Shown here in pieces: positions 33,908 to 44,838 of a stretch of 64,000 nt of DNA. The stretch's first letter is position 1. Each line of letters opens with the position of its first letter. Source of the stretch: Venturia oleaginea (Eukaryota > Ascomycota > Dothideomycetes > Venturiales > Venturiaceae); assembly GCA_013176395.1 (NCBI GenBank), contig JABMLP010000004.1:620001-684000 (forward strand), written 5' to 3'. The translations under genes and the position numbers were made by a program. The notes below the pieces were generated by a model, which did not search any database, had not been told where the DNA came from, and saw nothing but the letters and a program-made list of their open reading frames with translations.

Positions 33908-33919
33908 GGGCTCATAACC
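33908..33919 (-). promoter_or_regulatory. Copia primer-binding site (half-tRNA type)
   Basis: Directly after the 5' LTR the minus strand reads GGTTATGAGCCC. This is complementary to GGGCUCAUAACC, the anticodon stem-loop sequence typical of fungal initiator tRNA-Met. Drosophila copia is primed in the same way by a tRNA-iMet half-molecule. The tRNA match is from general knowledge; no tRNA gene is in the window. Confidence 0.7.
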
Positions 33920-34087
33920 TGTTGAAGTATGAAAGTTGAGTAACAAGTGTATTGAGGGTGAGATCCGGAGGATCTCAGCTATATAGTAATACACTAAGCC
34001 CAATTGGGCAGTAAACAAACTCCAGTGACAGAGAGTAGCCACGCTGGCGCAGGTGGAGGCAATAGCATGAGGATACTCCTTCCAACA
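33920..34087 (-). repeat. Copia 5' LTR
   Basis: 168 bp, with the target duplication GAAAC outside and the primer site inside. One mismatch to the 3' LTR, so insertion was recent. Confidence 0.95.
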
Positions 34088-35126
34088 GAAACGGTTATGG
34101 ATACCACTTGGCAGGTCAGCCAGCTCGTATACCATCGGGGAGATCTGGTTCTCGACAGTGTATTTGGCTTGTGTCCACGACAGTTTCTTTGATAGCTGCG
34201 GAGTATTGATATTCCTAAGGTTCAACCAGACTTTGTCGTCCTTTTTTAACGTTTCGGCAGCTTGACGTGACCTGTTGGCGTCGTTCTCCATCTTCTGCTG
34301 GGACCAGGCCATTGCTGCCTGTGCATATTCCTGTGCCTCTTCTATTCGTTGCACAAAGGTCTCGGCATCAGCTGCTGGTGAGTGACTGGGTGAGATTCGT
34401 TGTACTTTCTGGATTGGTTCCGCATGGTAGCCGTGGGTTAGATAGAATGGACTCATCCCTGTGACTGAAGAGTCACGATTGTTCAGTGCTAACATAGCCG
34501 TAGGTAGTAGCGTTGGCCAGTCTAGTTGGGAGTATGCGATAAAAGCGCGGAGATAGCGTAGAACTTCCTGGTTCATACGCTCGGTCGCGCCATCGGTCTG
34601 TGGATGAAAGGCTGTAGAGAGTCTCTGCTCAATCTTTGTAAGCTCGCAAAGCTTCCTCCAAAAACGACCTGTCCAATTGCTGCCTCTGTCCGACGTCAAT
34701 GCCATGGGAAATCCGTGGTAGCGATAGTGGCATTGTAAGAACCTTTTCGCGCACTCTTTGGCGCTCATTGTAGTCATAGCCTCCAACGTAACACTTTTGA
34801 GGAGGCGATTTGTGATAACCAAGAGGTATTTTGGGCCGTTTTCCTCCGCGGGCAAATCAGTCATGAAATAGATTGATAGCTCGCGGTGGAAGCGGGTCGG
34901 GATTGGTAGTGGTTTCAGAAGACCTCGCTTCTTATCACGCCATATTCCTGTTCTCCCACATACGTCGCAATTACGTACAAACTGTCGGACTGTCTTGTAT
35001 TGTTGGGGCCAAAAGAAACTTCTGGATAGAATCGCAAGCGTGCTATCTCTCTCTGGGATGTCCAGTAATATGGGAATCGTGAGTTTGTTGGACCAGCGTT
35101 GTTCGCAGCGGTTCCCAATCTGGTAC
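34088..35126 (-). pseudogene. Gypsy integrase (zinc finger to GPY/F), interrupted
   Basis: It begins in the HHCC region (THDSHITGHP, then after a frameshift near 35075, FVRNCDVCGR). It continues with the integrase core: FMTDLPAEENGPKYLLVITN, LTSDRGSNWTGRFW and FHPQTDGATERMNQEVLRYL. A GPY/F-type end follows, YELADLPSGIHNRF at 34088, where the copia element cuts the frame. The flanking GAAAC duplication lies in the NRF codons. Non-functional because of the frameshift, an upstream stop and the insertion. Confidence 0.85.
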
Positions 35127-37728
35127 CTATAGGATTCCTCTTCTCGTGACCGCGCCGTGGTCGTCTACTTCGCATTCGGGTAGCTGTACCGACAACTTGA
35201 GCTCTGGAGGAAAGGAACGTTCACTAGTAAATATAGCTGTATGAATAGCTTGGTAGGATTGGTCCTCTGCTATTGCGCGATCCCAGAGAAGTTGTAACTC
35301 TAGTTTCTCGAAAAGATCGCATCCTTTTGCAACTGACCGGTTTTGACCGTACCTAGTAGTGGACCGGTGTTGACCGTTTTCGGCAGTCAGCTGGTGTCGA
35401 CCGTCCAGTCCAGTATTTTGCTGGGGCTCCCGTATAACGTCCCATGTACTATTGGATGTATTCGGTGTATTGACTGGGCAGATAAGGGCTTGTATTGCGA
35501 TTGTTTCGGTCGTCCTCTCGGAAAGAGGAGGAAGCCATTCGTCCTTGATCAACTGGGCCACTCGCCCTTGTAGTCTCTCGTCGTTCTTGTCATGTGGCAT
35601 ATACTGATGTCTTCTTGATAGTGCGTCTGGTCTTTGCGCTAGTTTTCCGGCGCGAAATTCCCGCTGGAATTGGTACTCAGATAGAATTAGCGACCATCTT
35701 GCTTGTCTCTCTGACAAACGCTGCGCTGTCATAAAGTAGCGGAGATTCTTGTGATCGGTAAGGACTTTGAAAGGTGCTGCAACACTGCGTACTTCTCCTC
35801 TCCAGTGTTCAATGGACTTGATTACTGCCAGTAATTCCTTATCGTGAATCTCGTAGTTACATTCAGCCGCAGTGAGCTTGCAGGAGAAGTATGCTACTGG
35901 TCGTAGTTTTCCTTTTGTAACCTTCTGCGACAACGTGCCTCCCAGCGCGTAGCCAGAGCAGTCGCACTCGAATACCGTATCCAGGTCTGAATTCCAGTGA
36001 GCCAGTATTGGGGCGGAGATGAATAGCTCCTTCAAGACTTGAAAGGCGTTCTCATGTTCTTTGTTCCAGACAAAAGCGACGACCTTCCGTGTTCACTTAA
36101 TTAAGGGGTCGGAGAGCTCTGAGAAGTTGTCGATGAAGTCTCGGTAGAAATTTGCAAAGCCTAGGAAGGAGCGTACGCCTGAAACATTGACTGGAGCCTC
36201 CCATTCTTTAATCGCGGCAACTTTCTCTGGGTCGACTTTGATCCCTTCTCCTGCAGTGATAATGAACACCAGATATTTGACCTCCTTAACAGCAAACTCG
36301 CACTTGCTTAAGTCTAGCCGAAGTCCAGCAGTCTTGAGCTTGGCAAGAATTTGGTTAACCTTAACCATGTGATCCAGATAGTCGCCGTCGCTCCATATCA
36401 AGACATCGTCCATATAGGCTGAACAGCAGATATCTAGGGATTCCCGTAGGACCCTGTTGATGTATCGTTGGAAGCTCGCGGGTGCGCCAGCTAGTCCGAA
36501 GGGGGTAACTAGCCATTCGAATAGTCCAAATCGAGTGCGAAAAGCCGTTTTCCACTCATCGCCGTGCTTGATGCGGAGCCGATGAAATGCCGCTCAGACG
36601 TCAAGTTTGGTGTACCAACGCGCTGTTGCTAGATTTCGTAGGGTTTCTCGGATTAGTGGCAATGGGTAGCGGTCCGATCGTGTGATTCGATTCAGTGCCC
36701 GATAGTCGACACACATCCGAATGCCTCCACCTGGTTTCCTTACAAACAAGACTGGGGCTGCCGCTGGTGAGTTGCTGGCGCGTATCCAGCCCTTGTCCAT
36801 ATAGTCCGAAAGTGTTTTTCGTAGGACTAATAGCTCTTCCCTCGACATGCCGTATAATGGGCCCCAAGGAACTTCTGCCTCGCGACCTTGTTCATCTCGT
36901 ATCAATTCTATAACGTGATCGCGACCCTCTTGATGGGGCGCGATCTCTCCGTCTTCGTCGTCGAGAAAGGCATCAGCGTGCTCTGCTATATCTTCTGGTA
37001 TCTCTTGTCGGATTTCTTCCTCAGTCTTTCTCTGTTTTCTTTCTGCTAACTTGCTTAGGGCCTTGTTGATATTCGACATCGAGATAGCCAGCACTTGTGT
37101 ACCATCCGGTCCACCTCTTCTCAACCGTCGCTGGGCCCTTCCAACAATAGCTGCAAATACAGATCCTGACACTAGACGAGCCGCCCGCACGTGAGCGAGC
37201 CGGTCTCGCGCTTTGGTGTTCTGTTCTAGCCACCCCTTTTCTCTTATCGTGATGCGCTGGAATCCTTGACCAATAAGCAGCTCTCTCTTAGCTGCTATAT
37301 ATCGCACCCAGTTCCTCTCTACCCATGCCTTGCCTAGGATAATAGGGAAGCTCAATCCTTTCACTATATACCCATAGACTCGCTCTGCTCGACCATCAAT
37401 GTCGATCGTAGCGTAGGTCATGTGTGTAATACGGAGGTCTTCTCCTTTCTCGTGGCTCTCTTTAGCCAGTGCCAATTGTTTGGTGTCAATTGGGATGCGC
37501 GGTAGACGATGTGTTTGGACACTCTTTTCGCTGAAAGCAGCATAAGGGAGGGAGGCAGCCGTTATCAAAGAAGGATTCGGTGAAAGAAGTTCCATTAATC
37601 AAGGTATCTATCAAGAAGGGTGTACTTTCCATCCTATCCTTTGCTGTTTTGATTTCTCTTATGCTTGGTAGCTTTGTAATGTCTTCGCCATGTACATCTA
37701 CCTCAGACCCTCGTGCGCGACGATGCAC
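35127..37728 (-). pseudogene. Gypsy protease-RT-RNase H region, three stops
   Basis: Protease-like sequence (PFLIDTLINGTSF) frameshifts near 37595 into a long frame. RT motifs follow: SPAAAPVLFVRKPGGGIRMC, YRALNRITRSDRYPLP, the palm AYMDDVLIWS and GFANFYRDFI. RNase H is FECDCSGYALGGTL with KELLAVIKSIEHWRGE. In-frame TGA codons interrupt at 36594 (KLDV*AAFH) and 36093 (PLIK*TRK), and a TAG lies at 35127. All three could arise from C-to-T changes. Catalytic residues are otherwise preserved, so decay looks recent and transition-driven. Confidence 0.88.
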
Positions 37729-37736
37729 AAGGGTAG

Positions 37737-38732
37737 CTAGTTTTCCGACTCTGATGAGGCTTCCTGTAGGGAGTCATCGGTATGCTGTGTGATTACCGCA
37801 GTGACCTGAGTCTTTGAACGTGTTGCTGGTCGGAATTCGCATACGTTCGGGTGGTGCCTGGGCTTCTTACAGCGCCCACATTTGCCCGCTTGTATAAGTG
37901 CCAAGAACTCTGTTTGGGATCGCCATTTTGCTCTGGGTCGTCGGTCCTTCTTCGCATCCTTTCCGAGTGTATCGACCCGAGCCATCAGTGCTGCGATCTG
38001 CGCCGAAAGGGCGTTGATGCCAGTCATTTCGACATCGCCCTCTGCGTCACGACTGACTGTTTGGGGTGATTGTGGCCTCCCTCGAGCCTTTGGCGTCTCC
38101 TTATCCGTACTTGGATAGCGGCGTTGGCGGGATAGAGCCTCTGTCTTCGTCGCGAAGTACTGTACATCCTTTACGTAGGTGTCGTAGTCGTCCCTGGACA
38201 ATCGCACTGATTTCAAGGTCTGTTGGAGGGAGTAGTTGAGCGCGTTGTTCATGATAGTGATCTTTGAGGCTCTTTGCGGCGCTAGGGATCCAGCTTGCGA
38301 TGTCAGTTGTTCGAACTGCTGGCGGAAGTCTTCGAACGGTTGTCTGCTGCCTTGGCTAATCTTGTTCAGTTCGTCGAGAGCTTTAGCTTCCGCTTCGTGA
38401 TCTAAGAACTTGTCGTCCATATGCTTGATAAAGGACTCGGGTTTGTAGTTGTCATGTTGCTCTTCATTGCTTAGCCATTGGATAACGCGTTGTTGTTTCT
38501 CTGCCGGAAGCCCGTTGAAGATGTTCGCGCATATTCCTTGGTTGCTTCCAAGCTTCCCATTTTCAACAGTGATTTTTGTCTTGATCTGCCATCTGAACAG
38601 CGTGTAGTTGTCTCTTTTCCCGTCCCATTTAGGCCATGCAATAGCTTTTGCATCGGTGTTCCCATCAACACTGACTGCGGTCAGAGCTGCCACCAATTGT
38701 TGTACGGTGTCAGGCGAATTTGCTCGAGCCAT
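37737..38732 (-). CDS. Gypsy Gag with CCHC zinc knuckle
   Basis: A 331-aa intact frame. The capsid-like region has the Ty3/gypsy retrotransposon gag signature (FIKHMDDKFLDHEAEAKALD, then FEDFRQQFEQL). A basic/Pro linker and one zinc knuckle follow, CGRCKKPRHHPNVC, which fits C-x2-C-x4-H-x4-C. The stop at 37737 is followed at once by the pol frame in another phase, suggesting programmed frameshift or separate translation in the ancestral element. This is the only intact ORF of the gypsy copy. Confidence 0.85.
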   Translation of the reverse strand: MARANSPDTVQQLVAALTAVSVDGNTDAKAIAWPKWDGKRDNYTLFRWQIKTKITVENGKLGSNQGICANIFNGLPAEKQQRVIQWLSNEEQHDNYKPESFIKHMDDKFLDHEAEAKALDELNKISQGSRQPFEDFRQQFEQLTSQAGSLAPQRASKITIMNNALNYSLQQTLKSVRLSRDDYDTYVKDVQYFATKTEALSRQRRYPSTDKETPKARGRPQSPQTVSRDAEGDVEMTGINALSAQIAALMARVDTLGKDAKKDRRPRAKWRSQTEFLALIQAGKCGRCKKPRHHPNVCEFRPATRSKTQVTAVITQHTDDSLQEASSESEN

Positions 38733-38950
38733 TGAGAGTTTGTCGATTCCTTGGTAGAGAAACTTTCTGCTCTTCCCTGTACTTGCTCGTCTGTACTACA
38801 GGATGTTAGTACACAAGGGGAACAAAAGGCACCCATGGATGTTTTGAAGGTGATAGAGAACGCACTCACTTGGGATGATTGTCTGTTTAACTAATGTTCT
38901 TGCAAAGCTTTGCAAAGGCTAATACTGATTTAGTTACCAAGACTGTCGAG

Positions 38951-39754
38951 ATGTCTCCTTCCCGACCGGACTTTCTCTTTCGCGCACACAAGCACATTGG
39001 GACAGGACCGCCTTCATTCGTTCCTGATGTTGATGTCTTTCGACCTCGACTTACAACTTAATCTCTCGGTCAGCGATTTCGCAATGTTGGTAGCTGAGCA
39101 CCTGAATAAGACGCGTGAAGAAAAAGAGACAGGAGTAAAAGTGGAGACATGTTTCGTATCGATGAGCCCAGTTCTCGAATGGACACTTATACAATAGGAC
39201 AGAAATGGAGAGATGCAAATGGAGATACAGTTGTTGGCCTCGCCATATTCGACGTACATAAATGGCAGCGAATTCCAGAGACCCACCATATTTCGTATCG
39301 CAGATATCCTCAATGTTTTAGAAAGCCAGGGCAAAGGAAAATTCATTGAGGGAGACCTCCAAAGATGGGCGCTAAATTGCGACGAATACATTTCCATGGG
39401 CAAGGTTGATGATGAAGCGTTAAGTAAAATGGGTAAAGTAGGAAGATTTATACCTTGGCCCTGCGACCATCTTCCAACCTTCCTTTCTGAAGGCTGACAC
39501 TCGCAAAATATCTAAATTGGGTAGAAGGAAAACAACTCGATTTGGAAAATGTCTGTCAAAGGATTGTAAGAGTTGGAAAAGTACTCGCAGGCTCGCGAGA
39601 CGGACTTCTTATGCCGCTGTTTGAACACATTCTCAGGCCAGGAATTCGCTTCTGGGGCCTCAGTTCCCAATTATTGGAGGATGCTGTCAGATCAGAGATA
39701 CTTGAACTTCTTGATAGACCGGTGTTAGAAATGATAACTACACTTCGTATCTAA
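38951..39754 (+). pseudogene. DUF7587-like protein, frameshifted
   Basis: Successive frames carry one collinear protein: MSPSRPDFLFRAHKHIGTGP, FAMLVAEHLNKT, CFVSMSPVLEWTL, GDTVVGLAIFDVHKWQ, ADILNVLESQGKGKF and RWALNCDEYISMGKVDDEAL. A separate end follows, ENVCQRIVRVGKVLAGSRDG to 39754. 'FLFRA..S.G' starts, 'SVSPxLEW' and 'NCDEYISMGKVDD' are typical of the fungal DUF7587 family, which has no known function. At least three frame changes without splice sites argue for a pseudogene. It starts about 220 bp from the gypsy gag start, in divergent orientation. Confidence 0.6.
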
Positions 39755-39997
39755 GGATTTAAATTCTCTCAGTACATCCTCAATACTCCTGATCATCTGT
39801 ATCTAAGGCAGCCTAGTGTATGAGTTCTACAGAGAAAGAACACGAGGCAGTGTATCCTGTCGCATAGCCGTTTGGGGCCTGATTCGTTTCTTCTTTGCTC
39901 TCGACGTATTGATTCGCTTAGAGGCATCGCCTGATGGCGCTGGGGTTCGTAAGCGTTTGCGGCCGCGTGAGTAATGGACTGGGTCATCATCGACATC

Positions 39998-41228
39998 TTA
40001 GAATTGCTGCTCCTCACAACCCCTTGGGTCGTCTCCAACCACATCACCAAAATCGTCACCAACGTCATCACCAAAGTCCAGCTCGGCGGCGATAATAACG
40101 CCGCCTTCTTCTTCAAGTCCTTGCAACCGTGGCCGCTTAGTCGGGCTCGGATTTCTCGATCGGGAGCGCGAAAACTGCTTAAACACCTCGGGAGCCACCT
40201 CTTTCAGCTTGCCATCCTTCATCCTCACTAATAGATTGTCACTCGCCAGCCGCCGGATAGTGAGAAACTCATGATGGAGCGACAGTACCGCCCATGCGAC
40301 GCGTGCAAACAGGCAACGCCGGTCGACGCCCACTAGCTTTTGCATCTCCATATTGTGCCACAATGCAGCGAACTGGTCTGGCACGTCGGCAGTCCGCACC
40401 ACGTATACGACCAATCGCCCCTCTCTTGCCATCGGTATCCACGTGCCGGTGTCGAAGGATCGATGCAGATCGGCCCGCAGTAATATCCCGTTTAGTGCCG
40501 ACTCAATCTCCAGGTCGCTGCTCTCTCGAATATTATAGTCCCCCCACTCCCTCTCGCTAGCTGGAACTAGATGCGCTTGTTCGCAAAAGTCAATGATATT
40601 TGACACACGGCACGACTGGTCGCGACCCTTGAGGTCTTCCATATAGCCGCCATTGCGGAGGGAGGGTGGTGGGGGATCTATCAGGATGGAGGAGAAGATG
40701 GAAGGAAGGTCAGCGACTGTGGTGGGTAGGCGCCAATGATGCCATGAAATACAGACCGGGTATTTGTCTGCAGTGGGCAATGGCTAGCAGACGTGACAAT
40801 GCAAATAGTCGTGATTAAAACGTACAAGTCTTGTCGCGGACAAAGTTAAAGACATCGCTACCAGTCATCAATGGCACACCTTGCGCGCACACGTTGCTGC
40901 CATCGTTCGAGCGAGCGAACCAGCCAGTGCTCCAGCTATTGTCGGCAATGATTCCACATATGATAAGGACTACATTGTAGTCGATTGTATCGCCCTCGTC
41001 AAAGGCGGGTAGCTTCACAAGCGTATTGTAGTTCGGGTAGTGGGGATGGCGCACTATGAGCGTTGCAACGCGGCCTCCGAAGCCAAGCGGTGGAGCAGGA
41101 CGTGGTCTGATAGTGGTCATAAAGAGCTCGCAATTGTTTTTGTCTGACGGACCCTCGAACAGGATGCACTCATAGGGACTGAGAAATGTTGGAGCAGCGG
41201 ATGTTGGCGGTATTGTTTGTGGCGCCAT
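39998..41228 (-). CDS. HNH_2 endonuclease-like protein 1
   Basis: Two exons (40826-41228 and 39998-40767) with a 58-bp intron (GTACGT..CTGCAG) give 390 aa. The N-terminal domain (about 1-130) includes VRHPHYPNYNTLVKLPAFDE. The central HNH_2-type core has CRVSNIIDFCEQAHLVPASE and, after a spacer, NGILLRADLHRSFDTGTW, supplying the His/Asn/His positions. The C-terminus has a basic, probably nuclear, SRSRSRNPSPTKRPR segment and an acidic tail. Family members are common in fungi and predicted to be nucleases; activity is inferred. It shares architecture with the gene at 47579-48960. Confidence 0.82.
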
Positions 41229-41310
41229 ACTGTGGCTGGAGTCGATCAGTCCACCGCTTTCCGTTGCTATCTGCGACCATCCGTTCAACTCACTGCTCCG
41301 TACCACCACT

Positions 41311-42315
41311 GTGACTGTCACAGCATTGTATCTGACCATGTCACCAAATCTAGCAGAACCTACGCACCAGATGATTGGTGACATGATCGTTAGTAAGAAG
41401 CTCAAAGAGAAACAGATGGCCACCGCTGCTCAGTGCCACGAACGTACGATCCAACAACTGAAGAGGAATATGCGAATCTATGGAAAGACAAAGGCTCCCC
41501 CAAACGGCGTCGGACGACGACACAAAATCACACCTCGAATGCTCGATGCCCTCTGCGAATACTTGCTGACGAAGCCTAACTTAGACCAATATGAGATGGT
41601 CGAATTTCTGCATGACGGATTTGGCATTACTGTTGAGATATACGACGTCAGCAGGGCATTGCAATCTGCCAAGTGGTCTAAGAAGGTCGCTCGCCGAGTA
41701 GCAAAGGAAGGCAATCCTGACCTACGAGACTATCATTTCCATACCGGGTCTGAATTCAAATCGTGGCAGCTTGTTTACGTCGACGAGTCCGGTTGCGATC
41801 AACATATTGGCATCAGGCGTACTGGCTAGGCCCCTATTGGTAAGACGCCTGTACAAGTCACTGGTTTCCACCGGGATCGCAGGTATCGAATCCTCCCGGC
41901 ATATACTCAAGAAGGTGTCCTTTTTAATCGAGTGTACCACGAAACTACAGATAGTATTGTGTTCGAGGACTTCATCGAGCAGCTCCTCCAGCATTGTAAT
42001 CCCTTCCCAAAGCCATGCTCAGTTCTGGTTATTGATAACGCGTCGTTTCATCACAGTAAATGGATTCAAGAAATGTGTCGTGATGCAGGCGTAATACTCA
42101 TCTATTTACCACCATATTCACCAGATCTCAATCCGATTGAAGAGTTCTTTGCAGAGCCGAAAGCCTTTATCAAGAAACAATGGCATGAGTACGAAAGTAA
42201 CCCACACCGAGACTTTCAGGGGTTTCTAGAATGGCGTGTTGGTATTGTTGGCGATAGGGAGTGTAGTGCAAAGGGACATTTCAGACATGCGGGAGTGAAT
42301 GTGGAAGAGTATTGA
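41311..42315 (+). pseudogene. Tc1/mariner transposase with one in-frame stop
   Basis: The likely start is 41338 (MSPNLAEPTHQMIGDMIV). Then come a homeodomain-like HTH (CHERTIQQLKRNMRIYG), a second HTH and the DDE core: D in LVYVDESGCDQ, D in VLVIDNASFHH, E in YSPDLNPIEEFFAE. A TAG at 41827 interrupts RRTG*APIG, where family members have Trp, so TGG-to-TAG is likely. Otherwise the 325 codons are collinear to EGHFRHAG-type ends. I could not find terminal inverted repeats. It is divergent from the HNH gene, 110 bp from its start codon, and its own end was invaded by a MULE. Confidence 0.85.
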
Positions 42316-42318
42316 AAA

Positions 42319-44221
42319 CGGTTAGTGACTGTACACCCACAATCATCGATTTTTCGGACCAGCACATACACGCAATGACTACCAAAATCATTTGGCATGA
42401 ACACAAACTCGTGTATGTTTTAGTCATTAATTGTATGCGATAGTCACTGATTATATGTTTGAGGCCAAAAGGTTCAGCCATTCATTGCATAGAGTCGCTG
42501 CTTCAAAATGGCGCGATTTTGACATACCTTTCTTCTGTGGAACGCACATCATCTTCCGGCCAACATCTCTGCGATCTGCGATGTGGTTGACGGCAAATCC
42601 GTAAAAACATTGTCCTACTGTACGAACTCGCCGCGGTCATAGAACAGCTTCATTGTGGCGGTCCAGATGTCTTCCAACATGTACAGAATCGGCCTCCGCC
42701 TCTCATCAAGATATCTGCCGTTCATTGACTCTCCAACGCCAGATGTAGTGTGTCCGTATCAAAGAAACTCGTCGTAAGGCGCGTAGGCGGATGCCCAGCG
42801 ATCAAATTTGTCGTTGTCAATATCCTCAATATACTTGGCCGCCTCCGGGTTGAGAACACGTATTTCTTTGAGAAGAGCTTGGAATTCGCGGTGGGAGATG
42901 ACACGGGACATCTGCTTGAATTTGGCCGTAATTATGTTGTTGAAGTGGTCATCTACATTCTCTGCAAGATGCCAGGTACAGTAGTAATGCCAGGAGCCCG
43001 GAAAGTACTTCATGATAGCTGGGACGAGGCCTTTGCCGCGGTCAGTGATTATCGCAAACTCTCTAGGGTCATTGCCTTCTTCTCTGCCAAACATTGTGAG
43101 GTTTTCGACGATGGCTTCGAGGAACCATTCCCACCAATCCTTTGACTCTGTAGGTACGATTGCTCAGGCTATAAGGAGGTTGTTTTCGTCGGCATCCACG
43201 GTGGTGACAACAAGCAGAATGCCTCCATATTTGGAGGAGCAGTGAGTGCCGTCAAAGACGAGAAGACTACGACATCTGTCCAGAGCCAAAGTACACGCCG
43301 AAGGCATAATTACAGCGGCTTGAAAGACACCTCTCTCTGACTTGTGCTTGATAGTAGCGCCGTTATATAAGTTGCAGAGTTCAGCCCAATCTGCGCTAAT
43401 GTCTCCCTCCTCCTCAGAGATGAACTCATGATCGTGAATCTTCGCGTCGTGAAGCGCCAGTAGCAAGGGTTTGATGTACTGAAACTGCTTACTCTCCTCC
43501 CCTTCAGTCTGGTTCCTAACCTCTACCACAGTGCGATGGGCTTGTCGGCTGGAGATCTTGTTGCCCTGCTCGAGACGTGCTTCATCTTGTACGAATTTCG
43601 AGGGGAGTTTGCGATTATTGGCGACGATATCGAAGTGGTTTCGAGCGAGATATTTGACTGAATGAACGCGCTGCCAGCCAATATGACACTGGGAGGGACA
43701 CGTATGCTTCCTAAGTTGTCGTAACTTCCACTCCTTTGGCTTGCCTACGAGGGCTACTCGTATTGCGAAATGGCATGTATGCTTCTCACGACCACGGCAT
43801 TCGAGTTGCCAGGACTGGGGCTTGCTGTTCTTAACGCTGAAAGACTCATTGGCGGCCGCAATCGCGTCGGTAATGAGGTTTTTGGCTTCCTCGAAAGTCA
43901 TTCCAAGCTGGAGCGTTGGATAGAGAGTGATATCTTCAGGTGCAGGAGGTTTTTGAGAGCGCTGGGACAGCGCCTGGCTTGGTAATAGTGTCGCCATAGA
44001 TGTAATTTGAGGTTGTTGGTGTTGCTGAAATCGGGTTTTTGAGCAGAAGTTTGCACGGTAAGTTGCCCTCCACTGTGTTGACTATAACTATATTAGTTGT
44101 GTTGATTGCTACAGAATTGTATGTATGTAATAGTCGTTGAACATACAATAAGTGCAATCGTCGCAATCATGTATGCAATAGTCCGAAAAATCGATGATTG
44201 TGGGCGTACAGTCATTAGCCG
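42319..44221 (-). mobile_element. MULE (Mutator-like) transposon with 41-bp TIRs
   Basis: CGGTTAGTGACTGTACACCC.. at 42319-42359 is inverted at 44181-44221 with three mismatches. A 10-bp target duplication GTATTGAAAA flanks it (42309-42318 and 44222-44231). The left copy contains the TGA stop of the Tc1/mariner transposase, so the MULE landed in that element. Length 1903 bp with one minus-strand transposase gene. Confidence 0.92.
42615..43997 (-). pseudogene. MULE transposase with two in-frame stops
   Basis: It contains an N-terminal FAR1/WRKY-GCM-like zinc region (CRGREKHTCHFAIRVALV .. KHTCPSQCH). The MULE DDE core follows: D in LLVFDGTHCSSKYGG, D in FAIITDRGKGLVPA, Cys/His CTWHLAENV, E in HTTSGVGESMNGR. 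TGA codons at 43164 (LIA*AIVPTE) and 42759 (DEFL*YGHTT) lie in frame where Trp and Arg are expected; both are C-to-T type. The frame runs to a TAG at 42615. Single gene of the element, now inactive. Confidence 0.85.
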
Positions 44222-44270
44222 GTATTGAAAAAGTACTAGTTTCAGAATATTCAAAAACTCCAGAATTATA

Positions 44271-44790
44271 CTATGCTACCCATTGATTCAGAGCCAGCTC
44301 TGTATTATGAGATTGTTTCTGCCGCTTGGCCCACTTTGGAATATCAGGTATAAAACGCGATGCTACTCCTCGCTTGATGCCCTTTGAAATTAATCTTTCA
44401 ACTTCTTGACTTTTCTCAGAGACCAGCTCCAGATCCAGTCTACCCTCTAGTATTATTCTGCAAGCTTCCTGATAATCCTTCTTCCACATCTTCATCAACA
44501 ATATTTGACTGCTGCCATTCACTGTACTTTCTTACATTTGTATCGCGATGGCCCGGAATATCAAGGGAGATGATACTCGGAAATTGTGGAGCTGGAGGAT
44601 CGCTGGAACTTACGGAACCAACAATAGACGACGGACAAGAGGATGGTAGTACGTTTGTAATGTTGATAGGTGGAAATGGTGTAGAAGTACTACCTGCTCT
44701 ATTTGGCTGCCGTTCAAGTCGCTGCTGCTCTTCTGCTACAAGCTGCTCCCAGACTGCTTTTTGCTAATTGGATTGAGCCAGCAATGAGGA
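44271..44790 (-). pseudogene. Relic of a repeated fungal protein family (unknown function)
   Basis: Minus-strand pieces in different frames: DLGPHCWLNPISKK, VWEQLVAEEQQRLERQ, TPFPPINITNVLP and RKYSEWQQSNIVDED, then LDLELVSEKSQEVERLI with GIKRGVASRFI. This order (CxH-like start, 'E-EQQRLER', 'PPININ-LP', 'Y-EWQ', 'LDLE-V', 'GIKRGIARRF') recurs in many fungal genomes near transposons. At least two frameshifts. Confidence 0.5.
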
Positions 44791-44838
44791 CCGAGATCAC
44801 ACGGGGGTCCAGTTGGACACTGGGGCTGTAATTGTTAT

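Larger units (their letters stand above)
29944..34087 (-). mobile_element. Ty1/copia retrotransposon, full-length ends, RT-deleted
   Basis: 168-bp direct LTRs at 29944-30111 and 33920-34087 (TGTTGAAG..TTCCAACA on the plus strand) differ at one base (30053 T, 34029 C). A 5-bp target duplication GAAAC flanks them at 29939-29943 and 34088-34092. On the minus strand the 5' LTR is 33920-34087. The primer site follows directly and a purine tract (CGGGGGA) precedes the 3' LTR at 30112-30120. The element length, 4144 bp, is short for copia because the RT/RNase H core is missing. Confidence 0.95.
29360..38900 (-). mobile_element. Degenerate Ty3/gypsy chromovirus-type retrotransposon (interrupted)
   Basis: Read on the minus strand: gag (38732-37737), protease-RT-RNase H-integrase (37728 to 34088), then after a 4.1-kb insertion the integrase end with chromodomain (29943-29498). 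A GGAAGGGGG polypurine tract next to TGTCATGG at 29485 marks the start of the 3' LTR. Its inner end near 29360 is not defined. I found no matching 5' LTR upstream of gag, so the 5' end (given as about 38900) is approximate and may be truncated. The element is inactive through several stops and frameshifts. Confidence 0.8.

Noticed and set aside
38733..38950. 5' LTR of the gypsy element
   Set aside because: I compared this stretch by eye with the 3' LTR region (29360-29485) and found no convincing match, so no LTR is annotated here.
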